Below are positions 17,786-25,611 of a stretch of 64,000 nt of DNA, piece by piece. Location: assembly GCA_003242735.1 (NCBI GenBank), contig QGVH01000014.1, forward strand, positions 34,096 to 98,095. Reading direction: 5' to 3'. Source of the stretch: a bacterium (lineage in GTDB: Bacteria > Gemmatimonadota > Gemmatimonadetes > Longimicrobiales > RSA9). Each line of letters opens with the position of its first letter. Within the stretch, counting starts at the first letter, position 1. Position numbers and translations under genes: made by a program. The notes beneath the pieces were generated by a model that searched no databases, had not been told where the DNA came from, and worked only from the letters and a program-made list of their open reading frames with translations.

Positions 17786-18580
17786 TCAGTCCATCAAGAA
17801 CACGCGGTTCTTGTCGCCGCGGATGCGGGCGAGGGTGTCCGGATCGGGGCCGCTCCGGGAGGTGCGGCGGCGAGCTTCGTCGAAGCCGGTGAAGTCCGGC
17901 TCCGTGACCGCGGCCGTGAGGCCGACCGCCTCGAACAGCGGCGCCACCCGCTCGGCGAGCCGGACGCGCAGCGCGCTGCCCTCGGCGTCCACGATGCCCG
18001 CGGGCACGAGCGACACGCTCGGCGAGTCCGGGCCGAACCAGCGGAGCACGTCGGGCAGGATCCGCTGCAGCGCGCCGGCCATCGCATCGCGTGCGCGGGC
18101 GCTGGAGCGCGCGAAGCGGCTGACCCACGCTGCCGCGTGCGCACCGTGGAAGCGCTCCTCCTCGAGGAGCTTGCCCACCCGTTGCCGGACGGGTGCGTAC
18201 GCGGATTCCCGGAGCGCCTCGAGCTGGATGGTGAGGGCGGTGTCCACGAGGGCATTGAGGGCGACGAGGTCCGGCCAGCTCCCGGCGGCGCGGTCCAGCA
18301 GCTCGATGTTGTAGTACTCGTGGGCTTCACGGCCGTGCTCGATGTGGGAGACGTCTTCGCCGAAGTCGCGCAGCAGCGCATAGAGCAGCCGCGCATGGCC
18401 CCACTCGTCCTGCGCCATGGACGAGCACGCGATGGAGGCCTCGAGCTCCGGCGCGCCCAACATCCACTCCGCGTAACGCATGCCGAGCAGCCGCTTGCTG
18501 TCCGCGAGCACGAGCACCAGGTCGCGCACGCCCGTGCGGACCGCCTCCGGCAGTGGGGTCTCCATGTCCACCGTGCTCAC
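17786..18580 (-). CDS. paaC: Phenylacetyl-CoA epoxidase structural subunit PaaC
   Basis: A 264-residue ferritin-like protein, the non-catalytic partner of PaaA in ring epoxidation of phenylacetyl-CoA. Family features: LVLADSKRLLGMRYAEWMLGAPELEASIACSSMAQDEWGHARLLYALL near the start, where QDEWGHAR is typical, then WPDLVALNALVD, EERFHGAHAAAWV and, near the end, GDKNRVFLMD. The GTG at 18580 was chosen because it lies one base after the paaB stop with an AGGGGGCG site; an ATG five codons later is possible. It belongs to the five-gene operon 20171-17555. Confidence 0.92.
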   Translation of the reverse strand: MSTVDMETPLPEAVRTGVRDLVLVLADSKRLLGMRYAEWMLGAPELEASIACSSMAQDEWGHARLLYALLRDFGEDVSHIEHGREAHEYYNIELLDRAAGSWPDLVALNALVDTALTIQLEALRESAYAPVRQRVGKLLEEERFHGAHAAAWVSRFARSSARARDAMAGALQRILPDVLRWFGPDSPSVSLVPAGIVDAEGSALRVRLAERVAPLFEAVGLTAAVTEPDFTGFDEARRRTSRSGPDPDTLARIRGDKNRVFLMD

Positions 18581-18581
18581 G

Positions 18582-18833
18582 TCACGCCCCCTGTGTGGCG
18601 GCGGCCTCGCCCCGCTCCGCGCGCTTCTGCGCGGGAGCCGACGGCTCCGCATCGCCGCGGTTGAACACCTGGATCATGCGGTCCCGGGGGACCACCCACA
18701 TGTCGAACCACTTCTCCTCGTCGTACGTGGTGTACGCGTACACCCGGGCGAGCTGGTCGTCCGGCGCGTTCACGTTGCCGATGTGGCGGAGCGGCTCGCC
18801 CCGGCTCTTGCGCGCGAAAACCTCGTAGACCAT
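18582..18833 (-). CDS. paaB: Phenylacetyl-CoA epoxidase subunit PaaB
   Basis: An 83-residue small subunit of the PaaABC(E) monooxygenase. It has the standard PaaB start (YEVFARKSRGEPLRHIGNVNAPD) and the core YAYTTYDEEKWFDMWVVPRDRMIQV. The usual length is about 95. PaaB bridges the PaaAC heterodimers. It follows the PaaD N-terminal gene after 22 bases and is followed at once by paaC. Confidence 0.93.
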   Translation of the reverse strand: MVYEVFARKSRGEPLRHIGNVNAPDDQLARVYAYTTYDEEKWFDMWVVPRDRMIQVFNRGDAEPSAPAQKRAERGEAAATQGA

Positions 18834-18855
18834 CGCGGCTCCTCCCCCGCCCGCA

Positions 18856-19230
18856 TCAGGCGGCGACGCCGAGGCGGCGCAGCGCGGCGCGGCCCTCCTC
18901 GGTCATGCGGTCGACCGTCCACGGCGGATCCCACACCACGCGGATTTCGACCTCCTCGACGCCCGGCTCCTTCAGCAACCGGTCTCGCACGTCATCGCGA
19001 ATGAAGTCCATGCAGGGGCAGGCCGTCGCGGTGAACGTGAGATCCACTTCGACGCGTGCGCCTGCGCGGCGGATGTCGTAGACGAGGCCGAGGTCCACGA
19101 CGCTGATGGGGAACTCGGGGTCCCGGACGTCGCGGAGCGCCGACCAGAGGGAGGCGGTTTCGGGCGCCGCCGCGCTGGGCCCCGGCGCGGGGGCCACCGC
19201 GTCCTTCAGGCGCGCGGAACCACCGTTCAC
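18856..19230 (-). CDS. paaD: PaaD N-terminal (MIP18/DUF59) domain as a separate protein
   Basis: A 124-residue protein. A low-complexity start (about 1-30) is followed by a MIP18/DUF59 domain: LWSALRDVRDPEFPISVVDLGLVYDI, VDLTFTATACPCMDFIRDDVRDRLL, and VWDPPWTVDRMTEEGRAALRRLGV. In Escherichia coli, PaaD carries this domain and a C-terminal zinc ribbon in one chain of about 165 residues; here the ribbon is missing and is encoded at 17555-17782. DUF59 proteins take part in iron-sulphur or diiron centre assembly. The GTG start at 19230 overlaps the paaA stop (GTGA) and has GGAGGCG in front. Confidence 0.88.
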   Translation of the reverse strand: MNGGSARLKDAVAPAPGPSAAAPETASLWSALRDVRDPEFPISVVDLGLVYDIRRAGARVEVDLTFTATACPCMDFIRDDVRDRLLKEPGVEEVEIRVVWDPPWTVDRMTEEGRAALRRLGVAA

Positions 19231-20171
19231 GCCGCCTCCAGCAGCCGGTTCAGGTCGCCGTGGCTCCGCCGCACCGCCTCCACGTATCGCTCGTTCATCG
19301 GGCCCCGCGCCTTCCAGCGCTTGAACACCTGCTCCCACGAGATCTCGCCCTCCTCGAAGAGCCAGCGCTTCGCCTCCGGGTCGTACTCGCACGGGAACGG
19401 GTAGTCGAGCACGTACTCGCCGCGCTGCTCATCGTAGTGAGCCGGAACCTTGATGCCGATGGACTCGCACAGCGGCACGGTCGCGGCCATCCAGGCCTGC
19501 CGGAGCTGGTCGTTGGTCATTCCCTTCAGCCGGTATTCCAGCTGGTCGCTGTGCCGCTTGAGGTGGTCGGGCAGTCCGAACCACTCGATGGTCATGGGGA
19601 ACATCCAATCCACGGCGCGCTGGAGCTGCTCCCTCGCCTCGCCCCCGGCCTGCGCCAGCCGTCGCATCCACACCTCGCCGTGCCGCAGGTGGAAGGTCTC
19701 CTCGAGGTCTACCTTCACCAGCGCGCGCTTGAGCGGGCCGTAGCTGGTGTTGCGGTACACGTCGCTCAGCAGCGTGATGCCCGCGCGGTCGTAGAAGCCG
19801 TTGGCGGTGACGAGCTCGGCCCAGTTCTCGAGCGGCTGGTCGAAGCCGTACGGGTGTTTGAACTCGTGCGGCTCGCGGCCGTAGATCAGCTTCTCCTTGT
19901 CGAGTCCCAGGTCCTCGAGGAGCCGGTACGCGATGTTGGCGTGGGCGAGCTCGTCCTGGATGATGGCGACGGCCGAGACCTGTGTGTTGATGGAGGGTGC
20001 GTCCTTCGCCGCCAGCCAGTAGGCGGGCGCGCTCATGAGTTCCGTGTCGGCCTGCACCGTGAGCTGGACGATCAGCGCCTTGCGGTACCCCTCGGTCATC
20101 TCGTCGGGCGACTCGAGGATGTAGCCGTTCTGGACCTTCTGTTTGAGTTCCTCTTCGGAGAAGCGGCTCAT
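19227..20171 (-). CDS. paaA: Phenylacetyl-CoA epoxidase catalytic subunit PaaA
   Basis: A 314-residue ferritin-like diiron subunit that converts phenylacetyl-CoA to its 1,2-epoxide in aerobic phenylacetate breakdown. The diiron ligands are visible as QDELAHANIAYR (Glu, His) and VDLEETFHLRHGEVW (Glu, Glu, His). Other markers are TVQADTELMSAPAYWLAA, YGRE and WFGLPD. The ATG at 20171 has GAGG upstream. It is the first gene of the operon and lies 17 bases after a palindromic operator. No paaE reductase gene, ligase or ring-opening gene is in the window. Confidence 0.95.
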   Translation of the reverse strand: MSRFSEEELKQKVQNGYILESPDEMTEGYRKALIVQLTVQADTELMSAPAYWLAAKDAPSINTQVSAVAIIQDELAHANIAYRLLEDLGLDKEKLIYGREPHEFKHPYGFDQPLENWAELVTANGFYDRAGITLLSDVYRNTSYGPLKRALVKVDLEETFHLRHGEVWMRRLAQAGGEAREQLQRAVDWMFPMTIEWFGLPDHLKRHSDQLEYRLKGMTNDQLRQAWMAATVPLCESIGIKVPAHYDEQRGEYVLDYPFPCEYDPEAKRWLFEEGEISWEQVFKRWKARGPMNERYVEAVRRSHGDLNRLLEAA

Positions 20172-20187
20172 GGGGCACCTCGGCTTT

Positions 20188-20203
20188 TCGAACGTTCGTT
20201 CGA
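20188..20203. promoter_or_regulatory. Palindromic operator upstream of paaA, TetR/PaaR-like
   Basis: TCGAACG-TT-CGTTCGA is a perfect inverted repeat with 7-base arms and a 2-base spacer. It overlaps the expected transcription start of the promoter at 20212-20240. It fits the pattern CNAACGNNCGTTNG that I recall for the PaaR repressor of Thermus thermophilus, a TetR-family regulator released by phenylacetyl-CoA. No TetR gene is in this window. Confidence 0.6.
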
Positions 20204-20211
20204 GTTCGCCC

Positions 20212-20240
20212 ATGGTAACGTGGGGCGTTGTCCGGCGCAA
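20212..20240 (-). promoter_or_regulatory. Candidate promoter of the paa operon
   Basis: On the minus strand TTGCGC (20240-20235) and TACCAT (20217-20212) are 17 bases apart. The predicted start falls in the palindrome at 20188-20203, so a bound repressor would block initiation. Confidence 0.5.
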
Positions 20241-20576
20241 GCCGTCTTGCGGCGGCCCGGCCGCCGCGACGGGCGGCGTGGGCCCCGGCGCCGGTCCGGC
20301 GCGGGCCCGGGGGTACGGGGCAGGTCCTCTACCGGCCCGGTGGCCGGCTGGTTCCCGGCGGTGGCGCAAGCCGCCGGCCACAGCCCCGCTGGTGATCCGC
20401 GGCCTCACTCACCGCGGGCTGCTCCCTGCACGCTCCGTTCTCTTGATCCCGCCCGCCCCTTGGCCCGGCGGAGAAGCGGGTCGGGGCCACCGGCACGCGG
20501 GTTTCCGGGGCGGGGCGGTGTGGCCGCCACCGAAAGAGCAGGGGCCTGGCCCCGTCCTTGCCCCTCGCCGCCCGGG

Positions 20577-22967
20577 ATGGGCCGTGCCAGGGCGAGTCCC
20601 GTGCGGCGCACGGGCGGGGTGATCCTCGGGGTGGTGGCGGTGGCGCTCGCGGTGGGCGCGGTGGCGTTGTTCACCCTCTACATGACCTGCGGATTGCGCG
20701 GCTGCCCGGACGTGCGTCTGCTCCGCGGCTACGTGCCGGACGAGGCGTCGGTGGTGCTGGACCGGGACGGCGAGGAGCTCGTGAAGCTGTACCGGGTGCA
20801 ACGCGTCGTCGTGCCTCTGGACTCGCTGCCCGGGTACGTGCCTCAGGCGTTCGTCGCCATCGAGGACCGTCGCTTCTACGAGCACGACGGCGTGGACTGG
20901 ACGCGCGCCCTCGGGGCGGCGTGGGCGAACCTGCGCGCGGGCGGCATCGCCGAAGGGTTCAGCACCATCACGATGCAGCTCGCGCGGAACCTGTTCCCGG
21001 ACCGGTTGCCGGCGCGTGAGCGGACGCTGGGGCGCAAGCTGGGTGAGATCCGGGTCGCGCGGGCCATTGAGCAGACGTACGACAAGGAGGAGATCCTCGA
21101 GCTGTACATCAACCAGATCTACTTCGGCAGCGGCGCGTGGGGCATCGAGGCGGCGTCGCGGGTCTACTTCGGCAAGCCGGCCTCGGAGCTGACGCTGGCG
21201 GAGGCGGCGCTGCTCGCGGGGATCGTCCGTGCGCCGTCGCGGCTGAATCCGCGGGTGAACCGGACGCTGGCCGTGGCGCGGCGTCAGTCGGTGCTCCGGC
21301 GCATGGCGGCCGAGGGGTTCATCACGGGAGCGGAGGCGGCAGAGGCGATGGCGGCGCCGTTGCGGCTGGCGCGGGACAGCGGCGGGGAGGACCGGACGGC
21401 CGGCTACTTCGTGGAGCTGGCGCGGCAGATCGTGGAGCGCCGGTTCGGCGAGGCCGTGTACACGGGCGGGTTGCGGATCTACACGACGTTGGACCGCCGG
21501 GCGCAGGAGGTGGCGGAGGCGGAGCTCCGGCGTCAGCTCGCCGCCATCGAGGCCGGCGCGTACGGGCCGTACCGGCACCCGCGCTACCGTCCGCGCCGCG
21601 CGCCGGCGGACACCGCGGAGTCGGCCACGCCGTACCTCCAGGGCGCCGTGGTGGTCATGGACGTGGAGACGGGCGACGTGCTGGCGCTGGTGGGCGGCCG
21701 CGACTTCCGGGACTCGCAGTTCGACCGCGCGGTGCAGTCGCGGCGGCAGCCGGGCAGCGCGTTCAAGCCGTTCGTGTACGCGGCGGCGGTGGCGGAGGGC
21801 TACACGACGACGCACGTGCTGGACGACTCGCCGTTGCGGGTCGTGCAGGCCGGGGGGCGTACCTGGGCGCCGCGCAACTTCGGCGGCAGTTACGCGGGGC
21901 CGATCTCCATGCGGGAGGCGCTGGTGCAGTCGCGGAACGTGGCGACGGTGCGGCTGGCGCAGGAGGTCGGGATCCGGGACGTCATCGCCTTGGCGCGGCG
22001 GCTCGGCGTGGACGGCGACCTACCGGAGTACCCGTCCATCGCCATCGGCGCGGGCGGCGTCTCGCTGCTGGACATGACGGCGGCGTACGCGGCGTTCGCC
22101 GCGCTCGGCCGGCGCGTCGAGCCGCGCTTCATCCTCCGGGTCGAGGACCGTGCGGGGCGAGTGCTCTGGCGCCCGGAGGTGCGCCGCCGGCGCGTGCTCG
22201 ACCCCGGCGTCGCCTTCCTGGTGCTGGACATGATGCGGGATGTCGTGGACCGCGGCACGGGGACGGCGGTGCGCGCCGTCGGCTACACCGGCCCTGCGGC
22301 GGGGAAGACGGGGACGACGAACGACGCGACGGACGTGTGGTTCATCGGCGTCACGCCGTCGCTCGCGGCCGGGGTGTGGATCGGCTTGGACCGGCCGCAG
22401 CCCATCGTGGCCGGCGCGACGGGCGGCCGGCTCGCGGCGCCGGTGTGGGGCCGGGTCATGCGGCGGCTCCCGGCCGCGGCCGGGCCGGACTGGAGGCCGC
22501 CGCCCGGGGTCGAGACCCGTCTCATCGATGCGTCGGGCGCGATCATCCAACCCGGCTGCTGGGCGAGCGGGCCCGTGCGTGCCGAGTACTTCCTGGCCGG
22601 CACGGCGCCGGCCGGCCGCTGCGGCCGCATCCTCGTCCCCAGCATGCCCGACTCGGCGCTGGAGGACTCGCTGTTGGGCGAGGAGTACGTGCCGTGGTGG
22701 CGCGCGCCCGGGGACAGCCAGCCGCAGCGGCCCTGGCCGGCCGGCACGGACGAGGCGCGACACGACGCCGGCGATGGCGTTGAAGGCGCGCGGGCCGACA
22801 CCGCGACGGGCGGGCGCGGCCGGGGGCACGAGGCCGGGGATGTGGGCCGGCAGCCGGCGCAGGAAGAGCGCGAGGAGCGGGACGACGAGCCGCGGGGCGA
22901 GCGGCGGCCCCGGCTCCTCGGCCGGCCCGGGCCGCCGCTCCGGCTGCCGGAGCGGGATCGGCGCTAG
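20577..22967 (+). CDS. Class A penicillin-binding protein (PBP1A type)
   Basis: A 796-residue bifunctional peptidoglycan synthase. A short cytoplasmic start and one membrane helix (about 12-35) precede the GT51 transglycosylase domain with EDRRFYEHDGVDW, GFSTITMQLARNLF, RKLGEI and ELYINQIYFG. The transpeptidase domain has the active-site GSAFKPF (SxxK), SRN (SxN) and GKTGTT (KTG). The last 100 residues are Arg/Glu/Gly-rich and probably disordered. The family polymerises lipid II and cross-links stem peptides in the periplasm. The start at 20577 has only a weak ribosome site, so the true start could be slightly downstream. Confidence 0.95.
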   Translation: MGRARASPVRRTGGVILGVVAVALAVGAVALFTLYMTCGLRGCPDVRLLRGYVPDEASVVLDRDGEELVKLYRVQRVVVPLDSLPGYVPQAFVAIEDRRFYEHDGVDWTRALGAAWANLRAGGIAEGFSTITMQLARNLFPDRLPARERTLGRKLGEIRVARAIEQTYDKEEILELYINQIYFGSGAWGIEAASRVYFGKPASELTLAEAALLAGIVRAPSRLNPRVNRTLAVARRQSVLRRMAAEGFITGAEAAEAMAAPLRLARDSGGEDRTAGYFVELARQIVERRFGEAVYTGGLRIYTTLDRRAQEVAEAELRRQLAAIEAGAYGPYRHPRYRPRRAPADTAESATPYLQGAVVVMDVETGDVLALVGGRDFRDSQFDRAVQSRRQPGSAFKPFVYAAAVAEGYTTTHVLDDSPLRVVQAGGRTWAPRNFGGSYAGPISMREALVQSRNVATVRLAQEVGIRDVIALARRLGVDGDLPEYPSIAIGAGGVSLLDMTAAYAAFAALGRRVEPRFILRVEDRAGRVLWRPEVRRRRVLDPGVAFLVLDMMRDVVDRGTGTAVRAVGYTGPAAGKTGTTNDATDVWFIGVTPSLAAGVWIGLDRPQPIVAGATGGRLAAPVWGRVMRRLPAAAGPDWRPPPGVETRLIDASGAIIQPGCWASGPVRAEYFLAGTAPAGRCGRILVPSMPDSALEDSLLGEEYVPWWRAPGDSQPQRPWPAGTDEARHDAGDGVEGARADTATGGRGRGHEAGDVGRQPAQEEREERDDEPRGERRPRLLGRPGPPLRLPERDRR

Positions 22968-22986
22968 CGCGGACGAGCACGAGGCG

Positions 22987-23016
22987 TTGACAAACACGCC
23001 CTCGGCGCCGCACTCT
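22987..23016 (+). promoter_or_regulatory. Possible promoter of the lysine-dehydrogenase-like gene
   Basis: A perfect -35 hexamer TTGACA lies at 22987-22992. With an 18-base spacer the -10 would be CACTCT, which is poor. It sits in the only intergenic gap before the gene at 23110. Confidence 0.3.
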
Positions 23017-23109
23017 GCTGGCGAGCAAAACGCCTAACGCCTGTCCGTTCGTCGAACCGGGCGGCCTCACGGCGTGCACTGGGGCCGCTCTTTCTGTGGA
23101 GAGGAGACC

Positions 23110-24261
23110 ATGCGTGCGCTGGTGCTGGGCGCGGGGCTGCAAGGGTCGGCCTGCGCATACGACCTGTTGCGGAACGACGCCGTCGAGCGCGTCGTTCTCG
23201 CGGACCTGAACGTGGACCGGCTGCCGCCGTTCCTGGAGAAGGATCGCGGCAGCCCGCGGCTCGAGCTCCTGCGGCTGGACGCCCGGGACGAGGACGCGGT
23301 CCTTGCCGCGATGGGCCGTGCGGACGCGTGCATGAACGCGCTGCCGTACTACTTCAACCTCCCGATGGCGAAGCTGGCGGTCCGGGCGGGGATCCACTAC
23401 GCGGACCTCGGCGGCAACACGGGCATCGTCTTCCAGCAGCTCGAGCTCGACGAGCAGGCCCGGGAGCGCGGGGTGAGCGTCATCCCGGACTGCGGGCTCG
23501 CGCCCGGGATGGTGAACATCCTGGCTGCGGCGGGGATCGCGGAGCTGGACCGGGCCGACACGGTGAAGATCCGGGTCGGCGGCCTGCCGCAGGACCCGAA
23601 GCCGCCGCTCAATTACCAGATCGTGTATTCGCTCGAGGGCGTGCTGGACTACTACACGACGGCGTCGTGGGTGCTGCGGGACGGCGAGCCGCGGCAGGTC
23701 GAGGCGCTGACCGAGATCGAGTCGGTGGAGTTCCCCGCGCCGGTCGGCACGCTCGAGGCGTTCCACACGGCCGGCGGGCTGTCCACGCTGCCGTGGACGT
23801 ACCAGGGGAAGGTGCGCAGCATGGAGTACAAGACGCTGCGCTACCCGGGCCATGCGGAGATCATGCGGGCGATCCGGGACCTGGGCCTGCTCGGCACCGA
23901 CCCGGTGGAGGTGAAGGGCCAGCGGGTGGTGCCGCGGGAGTTGTTCATCGCGTGCGTGGAGCCGCGGTTGCGGCGGCCGGAGGGCCGGGACCTCGTGGCG
24001 CTGCGGGTCGAGGTGGAGGGTGAGAAGGACGGCAAGCCGCGCCGCATCGTCTACGACCTGCTCGACTACTACGACGAGCAGACCGGCATCAGCGCGATGG
24101 AGCGGACGACCGGTTTCTCGCTCGCGATCACGGGCGTGATGCAGGTGGACGGCCGGATCGCGAAGCGCGGCGTCTTCACGCCGGACCAGGGCGTGCCGGC
24201 CGAGGCGTACGTCGCCGAGCTGGACCGGCGCGGCGTGCGGATCGCCAAGCGCGTCGAGTAG
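23110..24261 (+). CDS. Saccharopine dehydrogenase-family oxidoreductase, lysine 6-dehydrogenase-like
   Basis: A 383-residue cytoplasmic NAD(P)-binding enzyme. The Rossmann motif is VLGAGLQGSACAYDLL at the N-terminus, followed by LADLNVDRL (acidic residue for NAD). Later landmarks are ALPYYFNLPMAKLAVRAG, HYADLGGN, PDCGLAPGMVNILA and RVGGLPQ. The length and this pattern fit lysine 6-dehydrogenase and related amine dehydrogenases rather than the fungal saccharopine enzyme. The likely reaction is oxidative deamination of lysine at the epsilon amino group, which is inference. The start has GGAGAGGAGACC. It stands alone, followed by a strong hairpin at 24333. Confidence 0.82.
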   Translation: MRALVLGAGLQGSACAYDLLRNDAVERVVLADLNVDRLPPFLEKDRGSPRLELLRLDARDEDAVLAAMGRADACMNALPYYFNLPMAKLAVRAGIHYADLGGNTGIVFQQLELDEQARERGVSVIPDCGLAPGMVNILAAAGIAELDRADTVKIRVGGLPQDPKPPLNYQIVYSLEGVLDYYTTASWVLRDGEPRQVEALTEIESVEFPAPVGTLEAFHTAGGLSTLPWTYQGKVRSMEYKTLRYPGHAEIMRAIRDLGLLGTDPVEVKGQRVVPRELFIACVEPRLRRPEGRDLVALRVEVEGEKDGKPRRIVYDLLDYYDEQTGISAMERTTGFSLAITGVMQVDGRIAKRGVFTPDQGVPAEAYVAELDRRGVRIAKRVE

Positions 24262-24332
24262 CGGGCGTCTCCTTCCCCCAGGGACCGCCGTCGGCCGGTG
24301 TACGGGCCCCCGTGCGCCGCGCCGCGGCGGTC

Positions 24333-24356
24333 TTGCGTTCCATCCGGGGAACGCAA
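24333..24356. terminator. Hairpin between the dehydrogenase gene and the next gene
   Basis: TTGCGTTCC pairs perfectly with GGAACGCAA around a six-base loop (9 bp). It is followed by ATTGCGACTTTGGG. It could terminate the upstream gene or act as an operator-like palindrome before the gene at 24431; the sequence alone does not decide. Confidence 0.4.
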
Positions 24357-24430
24357 ATTGCGACTTTGGGTTGCGGGCCGGGTCGCGGCAGCCCCGGCGC
24401 GTGGAGTCTGGGGGAAGGAGGAACGCTTCG

Positions 24431-25075
24431 ATGGCCGACATCAACGTCGAGCGCAAGGGCCCTTCGGTCTGGCCGTGGATCATCGGTCTGCTCGTGCTCG
24501 CGCTCCTCATCTGGGCGATCGCGGAAATGGTGGACACGGATGAGACGCAGGTCGCCGAGGTCGAGGAAGTCGAGCCCGCTGGGGCGCCGGCCGCGGTCCC
24601 CGCGCCGACCGTGGAGCCGGGGGCGGCCCAAGCCGTCGAGCTGGGGACGCTGATGCCGCTGGGCACGGAAGACGCCGGGCGCACCGTCACGACCCGGGGC
24701 ACGGTGGTGGGCCAGCCCATCGAGGAGGGCTACTGGATCCTCACGGATCAAGACGCCGTGCTGTTCGTCGTCACGGAGGAGAAGCGCAACTCCGGCGAGT
24801 CCGTCCACGTTACGGGCCGGCTCGCGCCGGCGACGGGCGATCGGGTCCGGACGTGGCGTGAGCGCGCCAACCTCCGTCCGGCCGCCGGCTGGACCATCCA
24901 CGAGGACCTCTTCATCGCGCCCCTGGAAGGCGGGCAACAGGCCGCACCAGGCACCACCGCGCCGGGCACGACCGGGGCCCAGCAGCCGGCGGACACGGGG
25001 ACGGGGGCCGCGGGGACGACGCCGATGATGGGACCGGGCAGCGGCTCGTCGGACACGACGCGACAGTCCCCGTGA
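24431..25075 (+). CDS. Membrane-anchored hypothetical protein with OB-like domain
   Basis: A 214-residue protein of unknown function. One membrane helix (about 13-31, WPWIIGLLVLALLIWAIAEM) anchors it; an acidic and Ala/Pro linker (about 35-72) follows. The folded part (about 75-165) has alternating strands (TVTTRGTVVGQPI, GYWILTD, AVLFVV, VHVTGRL), which looks like a small OB-type barrel. The last 50 residues are Gly/Thr/Ser-rich and disordered. It has a strong GGAGGAACG site and an own intrinsic terminator right after. It is probably periplasmic. Confidence 0.68.
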   Translation: MADINVERKGPSVWPWIIGLLVLALLIWAIAEMVDTDETQVAEVEEVEPAGAPAAVPAPTVEPGAAQAVELGTLMPLGTEDAGRTVTTRGTVVGQPIEEGYWILTDQDAVLFVVTEEKRNSGESVHVTGRLAPATGDRVRTWRERANLRPAAGWTIHEDLFIAPLEGGQQAAPGTTAPGTTGAQQPADTGTGAAGTTPMMGPGSGSSDTTRQSP

Positions 25076-25098
25076 GCGACCACGGGCGACCTTACCGG

Positions 25099-25127
25099 GG
25101 CCCCCGTTCGCGGGGGCCTTTTCTTTG
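25099..25127 (+). terminator. Intrinsic terminator
   Basis: GGCCCCC pairs with GGGGGCC around a six-base loop, followed by TTTTCTTT. It lies 24 bases after the stop of the gene at 24431 and is a textbook rho-independent terminator. Confidence 0.85.
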
Positions 25128-25189
25128 CGGTGTTAACAAGCGCAGGCAGCCCCAACGGCAGTGGAGCGACGACGGCACTCCCCGCGCCC

Positions 25190-25213
25190 GCCGTGGACCC
25201 CGCGGTCCACGGC
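25190..25213. repeat. Perfect 10-bp inverted repeat
   Basis: GCCGTGGACC and GGTCCACGGC flank a four-base loop. It is about 400 bases upstream of the next gene and 63 bases after the intrinsic terminator. No U-tract is present. Confidence 0.6.
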
Positions 25214-25484
25214 TCCGCGCCGGGAGGGTCGGGGACCGGCGTCGGACCGGACGGGTCCGGCCGCCCGGGGCGGTCGTGCTCCGGGGCGGCGGGCTGCGGC
25301 CGTGCTGACGCCGTCTGGCCGCCCGGGCAGACGCGCCGTGGCGGGGCTGCTACAGTTTGTCGGCGACGACGGCGGTGCGGCGCTGCGCCCCGCAAGCGCC
25401 GCGCAGCCGTCGGATGGCGCACGGCGGCGAGCCGGGTCGGGGCCGGACCCGGCGGCCGGGGCAAGACCGCGTTGTGCGATGCAG

Positions 25485-25518
25485 CCACCGAGGCAGGGAG
25501 CAGCTCCTGCCTCGGTGG
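25485..25518. repeat. Perfect 13-bp inverted repeat upstream of 25612
   Basis: CCACCGAGGCAGG and CCTGCCTCGGTGG flank an eight-base loop (GAGCAGCT), itself partly palindromic. It lies about 95 bases before the start codon, so it would be in the leader or overlap the promoter. It may be an operator or an RNA structure. Confidence 0.6.
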
Positions 25519-25611
25519 CAGGAACCGCCCGGCCGGGGGCTCCCGATCCCGGAGCAATCCATACGAGGGAAGCTCGACCGCGATCCTGGCACGCTCACCC
25601 CGGAGGCAGCC

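Larger units (their letters stand above)
20172..20576. other. Divergent intergenic region between paaA and the penicillin-binding protein gene
   Basis: About 400 very GC-rich bases. The left 70 hold the paa operator and promoter. The remaining part, towards the penicillin-binding protein gene, has many short GC palindromes (for example around 20280-20320) but no feature that I can name and no convincing small gene. Confidence 0.5.
25128..25611. other. Long intergenic region with perfect hairpins
   Basis: Nearly 480 bases without a convincing gene. It holds two perfect inverted repeats (25190-25213 and 25485-25518). Open frames in it have no ribosome sites and no family resemblance. The right end carries the GGAGG site for the gene at 25612. 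A structured leader or a small RNA is possible. Confidence 0.5.
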
